A stretch of 64,000 bases of DNA from Planctomycetota bacterium (GTDB taxonomy: Bacteria; Planctomycetota; B15-G4; SIAN01): the NCBI GenBank assembly GCA_016795285.1, contig JAEUIC010000022.1, positions 186,001 through 250,000 on the forward strand. The letters run 5' to 3'. Below the pieces are notes generated by a model. That model saw nothing but the letters and a program-made list of their open reading frames with translations, was not told the DNA's origin and ran no database searches. How positions within the stretch are numbered: position 1 is the stretch's first letter; every line of letters begins with the position of its first letter. Both the position numbers and the translations under genes were made by a program. Below, piece after piece: positions 26,420 to 34,438 of this stretch.

Positions 26420-27691
26420 ATGAAGCTGCGGAAGGTCGCCGCCGAGGAGCCGTTCGTGCTGGCGGCGATGGCGTCGCTGCTCGGCGCACTGCTCTGGCTC
26501 AACCTGCGGCCGCGCCTGCTGCTGCAGTTCTTCTATTCAGCCGAGATGCTGGCGCTGACCCACCTGGTCACGCTCGGCTTCGCGAGCTCGCTGGTGCAGG
26601 GGCTCTCGCAGCGGCTGGTGCCGCAGCTCCTGTCGGTGGCGCGACCGACGCCGCGCGCGGCGTGGGGCCACTGCGTCGCGTGGCTGCTCGGTGCCAGCGG
26701 CATCGTCTTCCACTTCGCCGTCGAGGGGTTCGTCGGCATGGCGTGGGCGACGCTGCTGACGTTGGCGGCGGTCCTCTGGTTCTGCCGCAACTTCGCCGGC
26801 GTCTGGCGGGCGGCGCGCGGCGGCGATCCGGTCGCGCGTTGGGTGGCCGCCTCCTGCTGCCACTTCGCGCTGGTCGCGGCGCTCGGCGCCAGCTACGCCG
26901 CGCTGCGCGTCTGGGGGATCGGCGCCGCGTGGCTCGGCGCGCCGCTGCTCGACCGCCTCGGGGCCCACCTCCACCTCGGGCTGGTCGGCTGGATCGGCGG
27001 GGCGATCTTCGGTTGGCAGCTCAAGTTCCTGCCCGGCACGCGGGCGAGCGAGCGGGTCGAGCGCTGGCGGTTCTGGACGGTGCAGCTCGGGCTGCTGCTG
27101 CTGATCGCGGCACTGATCGGCGGGGCGCCGACGCTGCGAGCCGGGGCGCTGCTGGTGGCGGCGGGGCTCGCGGCGCGGAGCGTGCCGGCGTTGGCCAGTT
27201 GGCGGCGCAACGCGCCGGGGCGGGTCGAGATCGCGGCGCACGCGCTGCTGCTGTTGCTGGCGGTCGTCGGCGTCGGGCTGGCGTTCGACTGGCCGGCCGC
27301 CGACGCGCCGCTGCGCTACCCGCTCGAACTCGCGTACGGCTACGTCGGGCTGCTCGGCTGGGTCGTGCTGACCGTCATCGGCACCTCGTGGAAGCTCTTC
27401 TCGGCGTGGGTCTGGGAGGAGCGGTTCCTGCCGGAGCGCGGCTTGAAGCCGACGCCGCGCGCCTCCGACCTGCCGAGCGCCTGGCTTCGCGACGGCAGCG
27501 CGCTCGCGGTGGTGGCCGGCCTCGCGCTGACGGTCGCCGCGATCCTCCGCTCCGCCGACGGCAGCGCGCCGCTCGTGCTGCTGCGCTGCGGCCTCGCGCT
27601 CCACCTGCTCGGCGTCCTGCTCTTCGCCGCGCAGTTCCTCCGCATCGCCCGCTGGGAGCTGCTGAAGCTCGACTGGCACCCGCCGCGCTGA
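26420..27691 (+). CDS. Polytopic membrane protein, heme-copper oxidase subunit I/NnrS-like
   Basis: The 423-residue protein has about 12 hydrophobic helices. Conserved-looking His residues lie in or next to helices: LTHLVTLGFASSL, WGHCVAWLLGASGIVFHF, CCHFALVAALGASYAAL and HLHLGLVGWIGGAIFGWQ. This recalls the NnrS and cytochrome-oxidase-I-like proteins that bind heme or copper outside canonical oxidases, but it lacks other oxidase subunits nearby. Start ATG 26420 is 13 bases after the previous gene and has no strong ribosome-binding site. Its link to the glycan genes may be only positional. A repeat-rich gap separates it from the convergent SixA gene. Confidence 0.55.
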   Translation: MKLRKVAAEEPFVLAAMASLLGALLWLNLRPRLLLQFFYSAEMLALTHLVTLGFASSLVQGLSQRLVPQLLSVARPTPRAAWGHCVAWLLGASGIVFHFAVEGFVGMAWATLLTLAAVLWFCRNFAGVWRAARGGDPVARWVAASCCHFALVAALGASYAALRVWGIGAAWLGAPLLDRLGAHLHLGLVGWIGGAIFGWQLKFLPGTRASERVERWRFWTVQLGLLLLIAALIGGAPTLRAGALLVAAGLAARSVPALASWRRNAPGRVEIAAHALLLLLAVVGVGLAFDWPAADAPLRYPLELAYGYVGLLGWVVLTVIGTSWKLFSAWVWEERFLPERGLKPTPRASDLPSAWLRDGSALAVVAGLALTVAAILRSADGSAPLVLLRCGLALHLLGVLLFAAQFLRIARWELLKLDWHPPR

Positions 27692-27693
27692 CC

Positions 27694-27787
27694 GGTGCCG
27701 GGGAGTTTCCGTCCGGGCGGGTGGCGGGGAGTTTCCGTCCGCTGCGGTGCCGGGGTGGACCGGTGGCGGGGTTGATTCTTCCGGTGC
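27694..27787. repeat. Short degenerate tandem repeat between convergent genes
   Basis: Three copies of GGTGSCGGGG start at 27694, 27720 and 27746 at an exact 26-base period, and further copies start at 27762 and, truncated, at 27783. The first two units also share GAGTTTCCGTCCG immediately after. GGTGCC and GGTGGC alternate along the array. It fills the whole gap between two convergent genes, so it could act in transcription termination or 3-prime-end structure, or be remnant repetitive DNA. Confidence 0.7.
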
Positions 27788-28369
27788 CTACCGACCGAGC
27801 CGCCGCAGCAGCTTCGGCGGCAGCAGCCACAACAGCTGCCCGACCGGCCGCCCGCTCGTCGGCACCTCGAGCGCCACCGCCGCCGCCTTGCCGAGCTCGG
27901 TGACGATCCGCCCCTGCGCGCCGAGCGCGAGCGCGACGACGCGATCGAGGTGCGGCGCGTGGCCGACCGCGATCACGCACTCCGCCGCCTTCCACTGCGG
28001 CAGCAACTCGAACAGCTCGCGCGGCGGCGCGTCGGGAACCAGCGCGCTCGACTCGATCACGCGCGCGTCGTGGCGCGGCGCCGATGGGAGCGCAGCCCCC
28101 GCCGCCGCCTGCGCTGCGTCCTGCCGCATCTCCGGCAGCAGCCGCTCGGCGAGCAGAAGTGCTGTTTCCGCCGCTCTCCGCAGTCCCGACTGGACGATCA
28201 CAGGAGCTCTGATACCGATCTTTTTCAGCGCCTTGGCTGCTCGAAAAACGCGCCTCCGGCCTCGCTCGGTTAGCGCTCTGTCCTCGTCGCGGGGGGCCGC
28301 CTCCCCGGGGCGAGCGGCGACCTCCTCCAATTCCTGCGCGATTCCGTGCCGAAAAAGCACCAGCATCAT
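27788..28369 (-). CDS. sixA: SixA-like phosphohistidine phosphatase
   Basis: This 193-residue histidine-phosphatase-superfamily protein has the signature LFRHGIAQ at residues 5-12 (catalytic His), LTERGRRRVFRAAKALKKIG, SGLRRAAETALLL and the second active-site region VIAVGHAPHLDRVVAL. It is typical in length for SixA proteins, which remove phosphate from histidine residues. An extra Ala-rich loop lies around residue 90. Two adjacent ATGs (28364 and 28367) are possible starts. It is divergently transcribed from the CHAD gene; SixA and CHAD proteins are frequent neighbours in other genomes, and CHAD domains bind polyphosphate. Confidence 0.88.
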   Translation of the reverse strand: MMLVLFRHGIAQELEEVAARPGEAAPRDEDRALTERGRRRVFRAAKALKKIGIRAPVIVQSGLRRAAETALLLAERLLPEMRQDAAQAAAGAALPSAPRHDARVIESSALVPDAPPRELFELLPQWKAAECVIAVGHAPHLDRVVALALGAQGRIVTELGKAAAVALEVPTSGRPVGQLLWLLPPKLLRRLGR

Positions 28370-28478
28370 CGATCGATCTCCGCACCGTCGCCGCCGCGCG
28401 CCGGACGCACGCTCGTTTCAGCTCGCCGGCCCGTTTAGACCTTCGCCCTGCGTTGGGGAACGCGGAACCGGAATCGTG

Positions 28479-29402
28479 ATGCACCGCTCGACCAGCACCT
28501 CGTCCTTCGCCTCCGAAGAGTCGGCCGTCGCATGGGCCGATCGGAGCGAGCGTCCGACCTCGCCGACTTATCGCCGCACCACTCGCTGCTTCCGCCAAGC
28601 GCTCGTCGCGTCGGTCGAGGCGGCGCTCCGCGTCGAGCGCGAGCCGCAAGGGGCGCTGCACGACTTCCGGCGCGGCGTCCGCGACGCCCGCGCCGTGCTG
28701 GCCGCCTGCAAGTCGCTGCTGCCGACCGAGGGCTTCCTCGAACTGCAGGCGACGCTCCGCGCGGTCACGCGAGCGACCGGCGCGATGCGCGATCGTGACG
28801 CGCTCCCCGAAGTGCTGGCGTCGCTGCCGACCGCGATCGGCGCCACCGAGGCGCGCGCCGCGCTCGAGAGCCGCCTTCTCGTCGATCGATTCGCGAGTCG
28901 CCAGCCGCGCCAGCGCGCGCGCCGCCTCGCGGTCGCCGCCGCCAAGGTGACGCCGCTCGCCGACCGCTTCGACGAGCTGCTGCCGCGCGACTTCACCCCG
29001 GTGCAGCTGCGCGCCGGGTGGCAGCGCCTCGCGAAGCGCGCGCGCAAGGCGGCGAAGGCGGCGGCGCGCGCGCCCGACGCGGTGCCGACCGTCCACACCG
29101 CGCGCAAGCGGCTGCGGCAGCTCGGCGCCGCGCTCCGCCTGCTGGCGAAGCGCGACACGCGGGCGGCACGGCGTGCGCCGCGGCTCGCGCGGCTGGCGGC
29201 GAAGCTCGGGGAGACGCTCGACTGCGCGCGGCTCGCCGAGGTGGCGCAGCGGACCGCGCTCCACGACCCGACCGTGATGGCCGATGGCGCCGCGGTCGAG
29301 CTGGCGGCCACGCTCGAGCGGCGCAGCGGCGCGCGGCGCGCGAAGCTGCTGCAGGCGACGCGCCACATGCTGGCGCGCCGGCGCTGGAAGTCGCGCGCTT
29401 GA
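28479..29402 (+). CDS. CHAD-domain protein
   Basis: This 307-residue, strongly basic and helical protein has the CHAD fold signatures: LHDFRRGVRDARAVLAACKSLLP, ATGAMRDRDALPEVLASLP and VHTARKRLRQLGAALRLLAKR. Conserved His plus many Arg/Lys form a positively charged cavity; CHAD domains are established polyphosphate-binding modules associated with polyphosphate granules. ATG 28479 follows a GGAA-type ribosome-binding site. No CYTH domain is fused, unlike many relatives. It may target to the polymer made by the Ppk1 encoded upstream. Its stop overlaps the start of the next gene as TTGA. Confidence 0.85.
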   Translation: MHRSTSTSSFASEESAVAWADRSERPTSPTYRRTTRCFRQALVASVEAALRVEREPQGALHDFRRGVRDARAVLAACKSLLPTEGFLELQATLRAVTRATGAMRDRDALPEVLASLPTAIGATEARAALESRLLVDRFASRQPRQRARRLAVAAAKVTPLADRFDELLPRDFTPVQLRAGWQRLAKRARKAAKAAARAPDAVPTVHTARKRLRQLGAALRLLAKRDTRAARRAPRLARLAAKLGETLDCARLAEVAQRTALHDPTVMADGAAVELAATLERRSGARRAKLLQATRHMLARRRWKSRA

Positions 29403-32400
29403 GGTTCGCCGCGGCGGCGGCGCTGCTGGCGTTGGCGGCTGGCGCTGCGGCGCTCGCCCCGGCGCGATCGAGCGCGGGGTGGCCGTCCGGCGACGGCGAC
29501 CTCACGCCCTTCCAGCAGGCGCTCGAGCGCGGCACCCGGGCGCTGGCGCAAGGACGGCCCGAGGCGGCCCGCCCCGAAGTGGAGCGCGCGCTCGAGCGCG
29601 ACCCGAAGTCGCCCGAGGCGTGGGCGCTGCAGGCGGAGCTGGCGCGCCTCACCGGCGATGCCGACCTCGAGCTCTGGGCGCTCCATCGCCGCTACGCGCT
29701 GCGCGTCGCCCAGAAGGCGCGCGCCGGCGAGCTCGAGCCGCTGCGCGCGGAGCTCTTGGCCAAGGACCCGATCGCCTCCGACCTGTTCGGGCTGAAGAGC
29801 GCCTACGTCGGCCGGATGGCGCCGCTCGCGGAGGCGTACGAGAAGGAGCGCCGGCCCCACTCGGCGATCCGGGTCCACCAGCAGCTGCTCGCGCTCGACC
29901 CGGAACTCGAGGCGAGCCGCGCCGCCATCGAGCGCATCTCCGCCGCCCCCGACCCGAGCCTCGCCGAGACGGCGCAGGCGCGCGACCTCTTCGAGGGGAT
30001 CAGCGACGAGTGGATCCGCGAGTTCGACGCCGACCACTCGACGTGGGAGAAGCACGGCATCCTCGAGCGCGAGAACTACGTCACCAAGACCGACGCCGGC
30101 TACGAGGTGATGGTGCGCGCCGCCGAGGCGATGGAGCAGATGAACGCCTTCTACCGGGAGTTCTTCCGGTACGGCACCGAGGACGACGGGCGCAGCGTGC
30201 CGAAGATCGCGCTGCACATCTTCAAGACGCGCGACGAGTACCTGAAGCTCGGCATCGGGCCGCCGGTCGAATGGTCGGGCGGCCACTTCACCGGCAACGC
30301 GGTCGAGACCTACGTCGGGCCGGGCGGCTTCGAGGAGGTCACCACCACCCTCTTCCACGAGGCGGCGCACCAGTTCGTCAGCCTCGCGACCACCGCGGTC
30401 GGCTGGCTGAACGAAGGGCTCGCCTCGTTCTTCGAAGGGTGTCGCATCCTCGCCAACGGCACCGTGCTGATGAACATGCCGGCCAACCACCGCCTCTTCC
30501 CGCTCGCCGAGCGGATGGAGCAGGGGTGGATGAGCGGGCCCAACGACGGCGTCGATCCCGCCGACGCCAACTCCGAGCCGCGCACCGCGCCGACCTTCCG
30601 CATCGTGCTGGAGAACCAGTACGCGTGGGGGCCGCCGTGGTACGCGCCGACCTGGGGCGTCGTCTTCTTCCTGTGGAACTACCAGGACCCGGTCGACGGC
30701 CGCTTCGTCTATCGCGCGGCGTTCCGCGAGTTCATCGACAAGTCAGGCGGCCGCAGCGGCGAGGGCGCCGTCGAGAACTTCGAGAAGGTCGTCCTGCAGA
30801 AGCCGCAGCCGCCGACGAAGGGGGTCGACTTCGCCGCGGCCGACGAGGCGATCGAGCTGCCGCGCACCGTCGCCGAGCTCGACGAAGTGTGGAAGCGCTG
30901 GATCCTCGAGCTGCGCGACCAGCAGACCGGCAAGAGCGACCCCGAGCGGCCGTGGCGCGACTGGGCTCGCCACGCCATCACGCGCAAGGAGTGGGAATCG
31001 GCGAAGGAGCACTTCGAGAAGGGGATCGTCGACGCGCCCGACGACGCCGAGCTGCACGTCGACTTCGCCCGCTTCCTGCAGTCGCGCGAGAAGGGCGGCA
31101 AGGCGGCGGGGCGCTCCACCGACCGCGCGGCGAAGCTCGCGCTGCGGGCGCTGCAGCTGCTCGAGGCGCGCGAGCCGGTCGACGCGGCGCAGGTGAAGGC
31201 GGTCGACGCGCTGCTCGCCACGCTCGATCCGAAGCGGCGCACGCTCGACCGGCTGCTGGCGCAGCTCGAGGCGTCGGCGGCCGGGTTGGCCGAGCGCTAC
31301 CTCGCCGCCGACCGGCCGCGCATGGCGATGGAGATCAGCTGGCGGCTCGGCACGGAGCTCGGCTTCCCGCGCCTCTTCGACCTCTTCGAGCGCGCGGCGC
31401 GCAGCAGCGGCAAGTCGCTGGCGCTCTGGAAGCTCGCCTACAACGAGCAGGACTTCGACGGCTGGATCGACGCCGGCAACGACGCGTTCCACGCGTCGGG
31501 CACCGAGATCACCTCGCAGTTCGGCGACCTCGCGGCCGGCAAGTTCGACTACCAGTTCCTGATCGCCGACACGGTGACCTCGGGCGACTTCTCGCTCGAG
31601 GCGGAGCTCCTGGCCGAGAACAACGTGCTCTCGTTCGCCGGCCTCGTCTTCGGCAAGAAGGCGAGCAGCACCTTCCACACGCTGGTCTACTACCCCGGCC
31701 GCGCCGCCGACGCGCGCTACAACGTCGAGCCGCGCCAGGCGGCCGTCGACCTCACCAGCTTCTACGGCCCCGACGACTTCCGCATCTGGCGCCACAACGT
31801 GCTGCCCGGCACCGTCTCCGGCTGGCACAAGCTGCGCGTCGACGTGGTCGGGCGGCTGGTCGATGTGTGGTGCGACGGCGAGCTGGTGGTGACGCAGGAG
31901 TTCCCGAGCCTCGAGGTGCTGCGCGGCAGCTTCGGCCTCATCACCGGCCCCGGCGCCGCGCGCTGGCGCAACGTCCGCTACCTCGCTCGCCACGCGCGCG
32001 ATCCGGGCGCGCTGATCGAGCGCGAGCTCGTGCTGCAGCGCTTGAAGGAGGAGGCGGCGCGCAGCGGCAAGCCGATCGGCTCGAGCTTCGTCGGCGTGAC
32101 GCCGCCCTTCCCGGCCGCGGTGAAGTGGGTGCGCGAGCCGCGGGCGAGCTTCGAGGAGGCCGGTCCGGTCCCGCAGCTGCTGCTCTTCTTCTCGATCCAG
32201 CAGAACGAGCGCCTCCCGCTGCACGGCTGGCTGCAGGAGTTCGCGGCGAGATGGCAGGACGTCGGGCTCAAGGTGATCTGCATCGCGTCGCCCGATGACA
32301 CGGCGCTCCTCGAGTACGTCGCGAGCCATCCCTTCGTCGGCTCGCTCGGCCACGACACGCGCGTGCGCGGCCGCCAGAGCTACGGCACCACCTTCGAGCA

Positions 32401-33142
32401 GTACTTCATCCCGCGCTTCAACCTGCCGCGCGCGCTGCTGTTCGACATCGACGGCCGCGTCGCGTGGGAGGGCGATCCGGGCTACAGCTTCAACGAGCCG
32501 TGGACCGCCGGCGCGCCGAGCTTCCTCGACACGCCGATGGAGGAGCTGGTCGCCAAGCGGCAGCTGCGCACGATCGCGGCGTGGAAGGCGGCGTGGCAAG
32601 GCGGCGGCGAGGCGGCGTGGAAGCGGGGCGACCTGGCGGCGGCGCTGCCGCTGCTGCAGCAAGCCGACGCGATGCGCGAGGCGCTCGATCCGACGGTGGT
32701 GGCATTGCGCGGGCAGCTCGCGATCCTGCGCGCGGCGCTGCGCGGCGTCGAAGGGACGGCCGAGCAGCTCGCGCGGGCGGGCGGCGCCACGGCGCTGCCG
32801 GGGCTCTTCGCGTGGGGGGCGCTGCTCGGCGAGCCGGTCGCCGACGACGTGAGGAAGGCGCTCGCGCCGCAGCTGAACGGCGCCGAGGCGAAGCAACTCG
32901 CGCAAGTGTGGATCAAGGCGAAGGCGGCGAAGAAGGCGGTCGCGGGCAAAGAGGGCGTGAAGGCGGCGGCGCCGATCGTCGAGCTGGCGCGCAACGGGCC
33001 GGCGCCGCTCGCGCCGCGTTTCGCCGCTGCGCTCGAGGCGGCCATCGCGAGCGGTTCGATCGAAGCGGTCACGCAGCTGCTGGAGGAGGGGGAAGTCCGC
33101 ATCGCGGGTCAGTGGCTCGCGGAGGAATTCTTCCGCTGGTAG
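29399..33142 (+). CDS. Secreted multidomain protein: TPR, DUF1570-like HExxH peptidase, lectin-like and thioredoxin-like modules
   Basis: A TTG at 29399, eight bases after GGAAG, starts this 1247-residue protein and overlaps the CHAD stop. A signal peptide (FAAAAALLALAAGAAALAP) precedes TPR-like helices. The peptidase-like domain carries FHEAAHQF with H320, E321 and H324 and NEGLASFFE with E339 as probable third ligand, the gluzincin pattern of DUF1570 proteins. A further TPR-like block follows. Around residues 690-880 is a beta-sandwich reminiscent of DUF1080/LamG-like domains (YQFLIADTVTSGDF, GLVFGKKASS). Residues 922-1030 resemble a thioredoxin/redoxin domain (QLLLFFSIQQNE) but lack the CxxC pair. 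The substrate is unknown. Confidence 0.75.
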   Translation: MRFAAAAALLALAAGAAALAPARSSAGWPSGDGDLTPFQQALERGTRALAQGRPEAARPEVERALERDPKSPEAWALQAELARLTGDADLELWALHRRYALRVAQKARAGELEPLRAELLAKDPIASDLFGLKSAYVGRMAPLAEAYEKERRPHSAIRVHQQLLALDPELEASRAAIERISAAPDPSLAETAQARDLFEGISDEWIREFDADHSTWEKHGILERENYVTKTDAGYEVMVRAAEAMEQMNAFYREFFRYGTEDDGRSVPKIALHIFKTRDEYLKLGIGPPVEWSGGHFTGNAVETYVGPGGFEEVTTTLFHEAAHQFVSLATTAVGWLNEGLASFFEGCRILANGTVLMNMPANHRLFPLAERMEQGWMSGPNDGVDPADANSEPRTAPTFRIVLENQYAWGPPWYAPTWGVVFFLWNYQDPVDGRFVYRAAFREFIDKSGGRSGEGAVENFEKVVLQKPQPPTKGVDFAAADEAIELPRTVAELDEVWKRWILELRDQQTGKSDPERPWRDWARHAITRKEWESAKEHFEKGIVDAPDDAELHVDFARFLQSREKGGKAAGRSTDRAAKLALRALQLLEAREPVDAAQVKAVDALLATLDPKRRTLDRLLAQLEASAAGLAERYLAADRPRMAMEISWRLGTELGFPRLFDLFERAARSSGKSLALWKLAYNEQDFDGWIDAGNDAFHASGTEITSQFGDLAAGKFDYQFLIADTVTSGDFSLEAELLAENNVLSFAGLVFGKKASSTFHTLVYYPGRAADARYNVEPRQAAVDLTSFYGPDDFRIWRHNVLPGTVSGWHKLRVDVVGRLVDVWCDGELVVTQEFPSLEVLRGSFGLITGPGAARWRNVRYLARHARDPGALIERELVLQRLKEEAARSGKPIGSSFVGVTPPFPAAVKWVREPRASFEEAGPVPQLLLFFSIQQNERLPLHGWLQEFAARWQDVGLKVICIASPDDTALLEYVASHPFVGSLGHDTRVRGRQSYGTTFEQYFIPRFNLPRALLFDIDGRVAWEGDPGYSFNEPWTAGAPSFLDTPMEELVAKRQLRTIAAWKAAWQGGGEAAWKRGDLAAALPLLQQADAMREALDPTVVALRGQLAILRAALRGVEGTAEQLARAGGATALPGLFAWGALLGEPVADDVRKALAPQLNGAEAKQLAQVWIKAKAAKKAVAGKEGVKAAAPIVELARNGPAPLAPRFAAALEAAIASGSIEAVTQLLEEGEVRIAGQWLAEEFFRW

Positions 33143-33197
33143 CGAATCGACCGTGTTATCTCTCCGACCGTCCAATTCGGACCCAGGGGAGGAATGC

Positions 33198-34166
33198 ATG
33201 ACGATCCAGGGAGCCGCATCCATCGCGGCGATCGCCGCATTCGCGGCGAGTGCGCCGGTCGCGTCGGCGCAAGAGGGCGTGGCGGGGACATTGGTCGGCG
33301 CGTCGGCAGGACGCAGCGCGGCGACGCTCTCCGTCGAGGAGGCGGACGATGCCATCGACGGCACGCTGTCGGCCGACCTCACCACGCATTACTTCTTCCG
33401 CGGCCTGATCCAGGAGGATCAGGGGGTCATCTTCCAGCCGGCGATCGACCTCAACGTCGGTCTGTGGGAAGGCGAGGGGGATGTCACCGCGTTCGGACTG
33501 CTGCTCGGCCAGTGGAACAGCCTCCACTCGGGACCGACCGGCAGCTCGGGCAGCGCCAGCAACTCGCCGAGCTCGTGGTACGAGTCGGACTTCTATGTGG
33601 GTTGCAACCTCGACTTCGCCGCCGGCTTCTCGGTCGCGGCGAACTGGGTGGCCTACACGAGCCCGAACGGCAGCTACGACACCATCAACGAGATCAACGT
33701 CGCGATCGGCATGGACGACTCGGGCTGGTACGGCGAGTCGGGGTTCGGCGGCCTCGCGCCGACGCTCACCCTCGCGCTCGAGACGGACGGGCAGACCGAC
33801 CAAGGCGCCGAGCCGTCGGGCACCGACCAGGGCATCTTCGTCGGCTTCGGGATCGCGCCCGAGTTCTCGCTCGGCACGCTCGGCGAGGGCGACGCGGCCC
33901 CCGAGGTGACGCTCGCGGTGCCGGTGAACGCCGGCTTCAGCTTCAGCGACTACTACGAGGACGGCGACGGCGACGACGACCGCTTCGGCTACTGGGACGT
34001 CGGCGGCGTGGTCTCGATGCCGCTGTCGAGCGTGCCGACGCGCTTCGGTGATTGGACGCTGACGGCGGGGGTCACCGCGGTCTTCTTGTCGGGCAACCAG
34101 AAGGACCTGAACCACGACGAGGGGTTCGAGCTGGTCGGCACCGTCGGGCTCTCGATCGGTTTCTGA
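33198..34166 (+). CDS. TorF/Gcw_chp-like outer-membrane beta-barrel protein
   Basis: ATG 33198 follows a strong AGGGGAGGA ribosome-binding site. The 322-residue product has a signal peptide (IAAIAAFAASAPVASAQ), then LSADLTTHYFFRGLIQEDQG, which matches the opening motif of the TorF-like Gcw_chp putative porin family (SxxYxFRG). The mature part is a run of alternating strands separated by acidic turns (DQTDQGAE, DYYEDGDGDDD), ending in aromatic LSIGF, the usual C-terminal outer-membrane-assembly signal. Substrate unknown. It follows the secreted mosaic protein by 55 bases and is followed by a strong hairpin. Confidence 0.75.
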   Translation: MTIQGAASIAAIAAFAASAPVASAQEGVAGTLVGASAGRSAATLSVEEADDAIDGTLSADLTTHYFFRGLIQEDQGVIFQPAIDLNVGLWEGEGDVTAFGLLLGQWNSLHSGPTGSSGSASNSPSSWYESDFYVGCNLDFAAGFSVAANWVAYTSPNGSYDTINEINVAIGMDDSGWYGESGFGGLAPTLTLALETDGQTDQGAEPSGTDQGIFVGFGIAPEFSLGTLGEGDAAPEVTLAVPVNAGFSFSDYYEDGDGDDDRFGYWDVGGVVSMPLSSVPTRFGDWTLTAGVTAVFLSGNQKDLNHDEGFELVGTVGLSIGF

Positions 34167-34194
34167 CGGCGGGCGTACGCGCCCCACGACGATT

Positions 34195-34229
34195 CGCGGC
34201 ACCCGTCTCCCCTGGGGGCGGGTGCCGCG
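34195..34229 (+). terminator. Strong GC-rich hairpin after the porin gene
   Basis: CGCGGCACCCG (34195-34205) pairs perfectly with CGGGTGCCGCG (34219-34229), an 11-bp stem around a 13-base loop that itself contains complementary C and G runs. It begins 29 bases after the porin stop and is followed by a short T-containing run (TCGTTT). This is a convincing intrinsic-type terminator by position, with a weak U tract. Confidence 0.6.
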
Positions 34230-34236
34230 GTCGTTT

Positions 34237-34345
34237 CGATCCGGGAGCGTTCCGCCGCCGACAACCGCCCGCTCGCCGCCGCAGCAGTCGCGGCGCGGTG
34301 GGGGAGTGGGTGTGCGGATCGTGGCGGCGGAACGCTCCCGGATCG
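34237..34345. repeat. Perfect 23-bp inverted repeat around a 63-base centre
   Basis: The left arm 34237-34259 and right arm 34323-34345 are perfect reverse complements; the shared core is GGGAGCGTTCCGCCGCC. The 63-base centre includes a local 6-bp stem (34274-34279 with 34290-34295). It follows the porin terminator and precedes a candidate promoter for the PDZ-like gene. No flanking direct repeat is visible, so it may be a second terminator, an RNA structure, or a miniature element. Confidence 0.8.
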
Positions 34346-34379
34346 GGATGACGGCCTCCCCGGGGTGCGGAGGCGCGGC

Positions 34380-34385
34380 TACTTT
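34380..34385 (+). promoter_or_regulatory. Candidate -10 element TACTTT
   Basis: TACTTT lies 53 bases before the start at 34439, just after the inverted repeat, in GC-rich DNA where such a hexamer is unusual. It fits the TANNNT pattern seen at other operon starts. No -35 match is clear. Confidence 0.35.
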
Positions 34386-34438
34386 GGCGCCGCCCGGTCC
34401 GCGCGGTCGGTCGACGCGACGCGCAGAGGAGCAGTGCG

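Noticed and set aside
27692..27787. CRISPR-like array, because of the regular 26-base spacing
   Set aside because: Units are degenerate, contiguous without unique spacers, and no cas genes are present.
34237..34345. Complete insertion sequence bounded by the inverted repeat
   Set aside because: Only 63 bases lie between the arms, with no transposase and no flanking target duplication.
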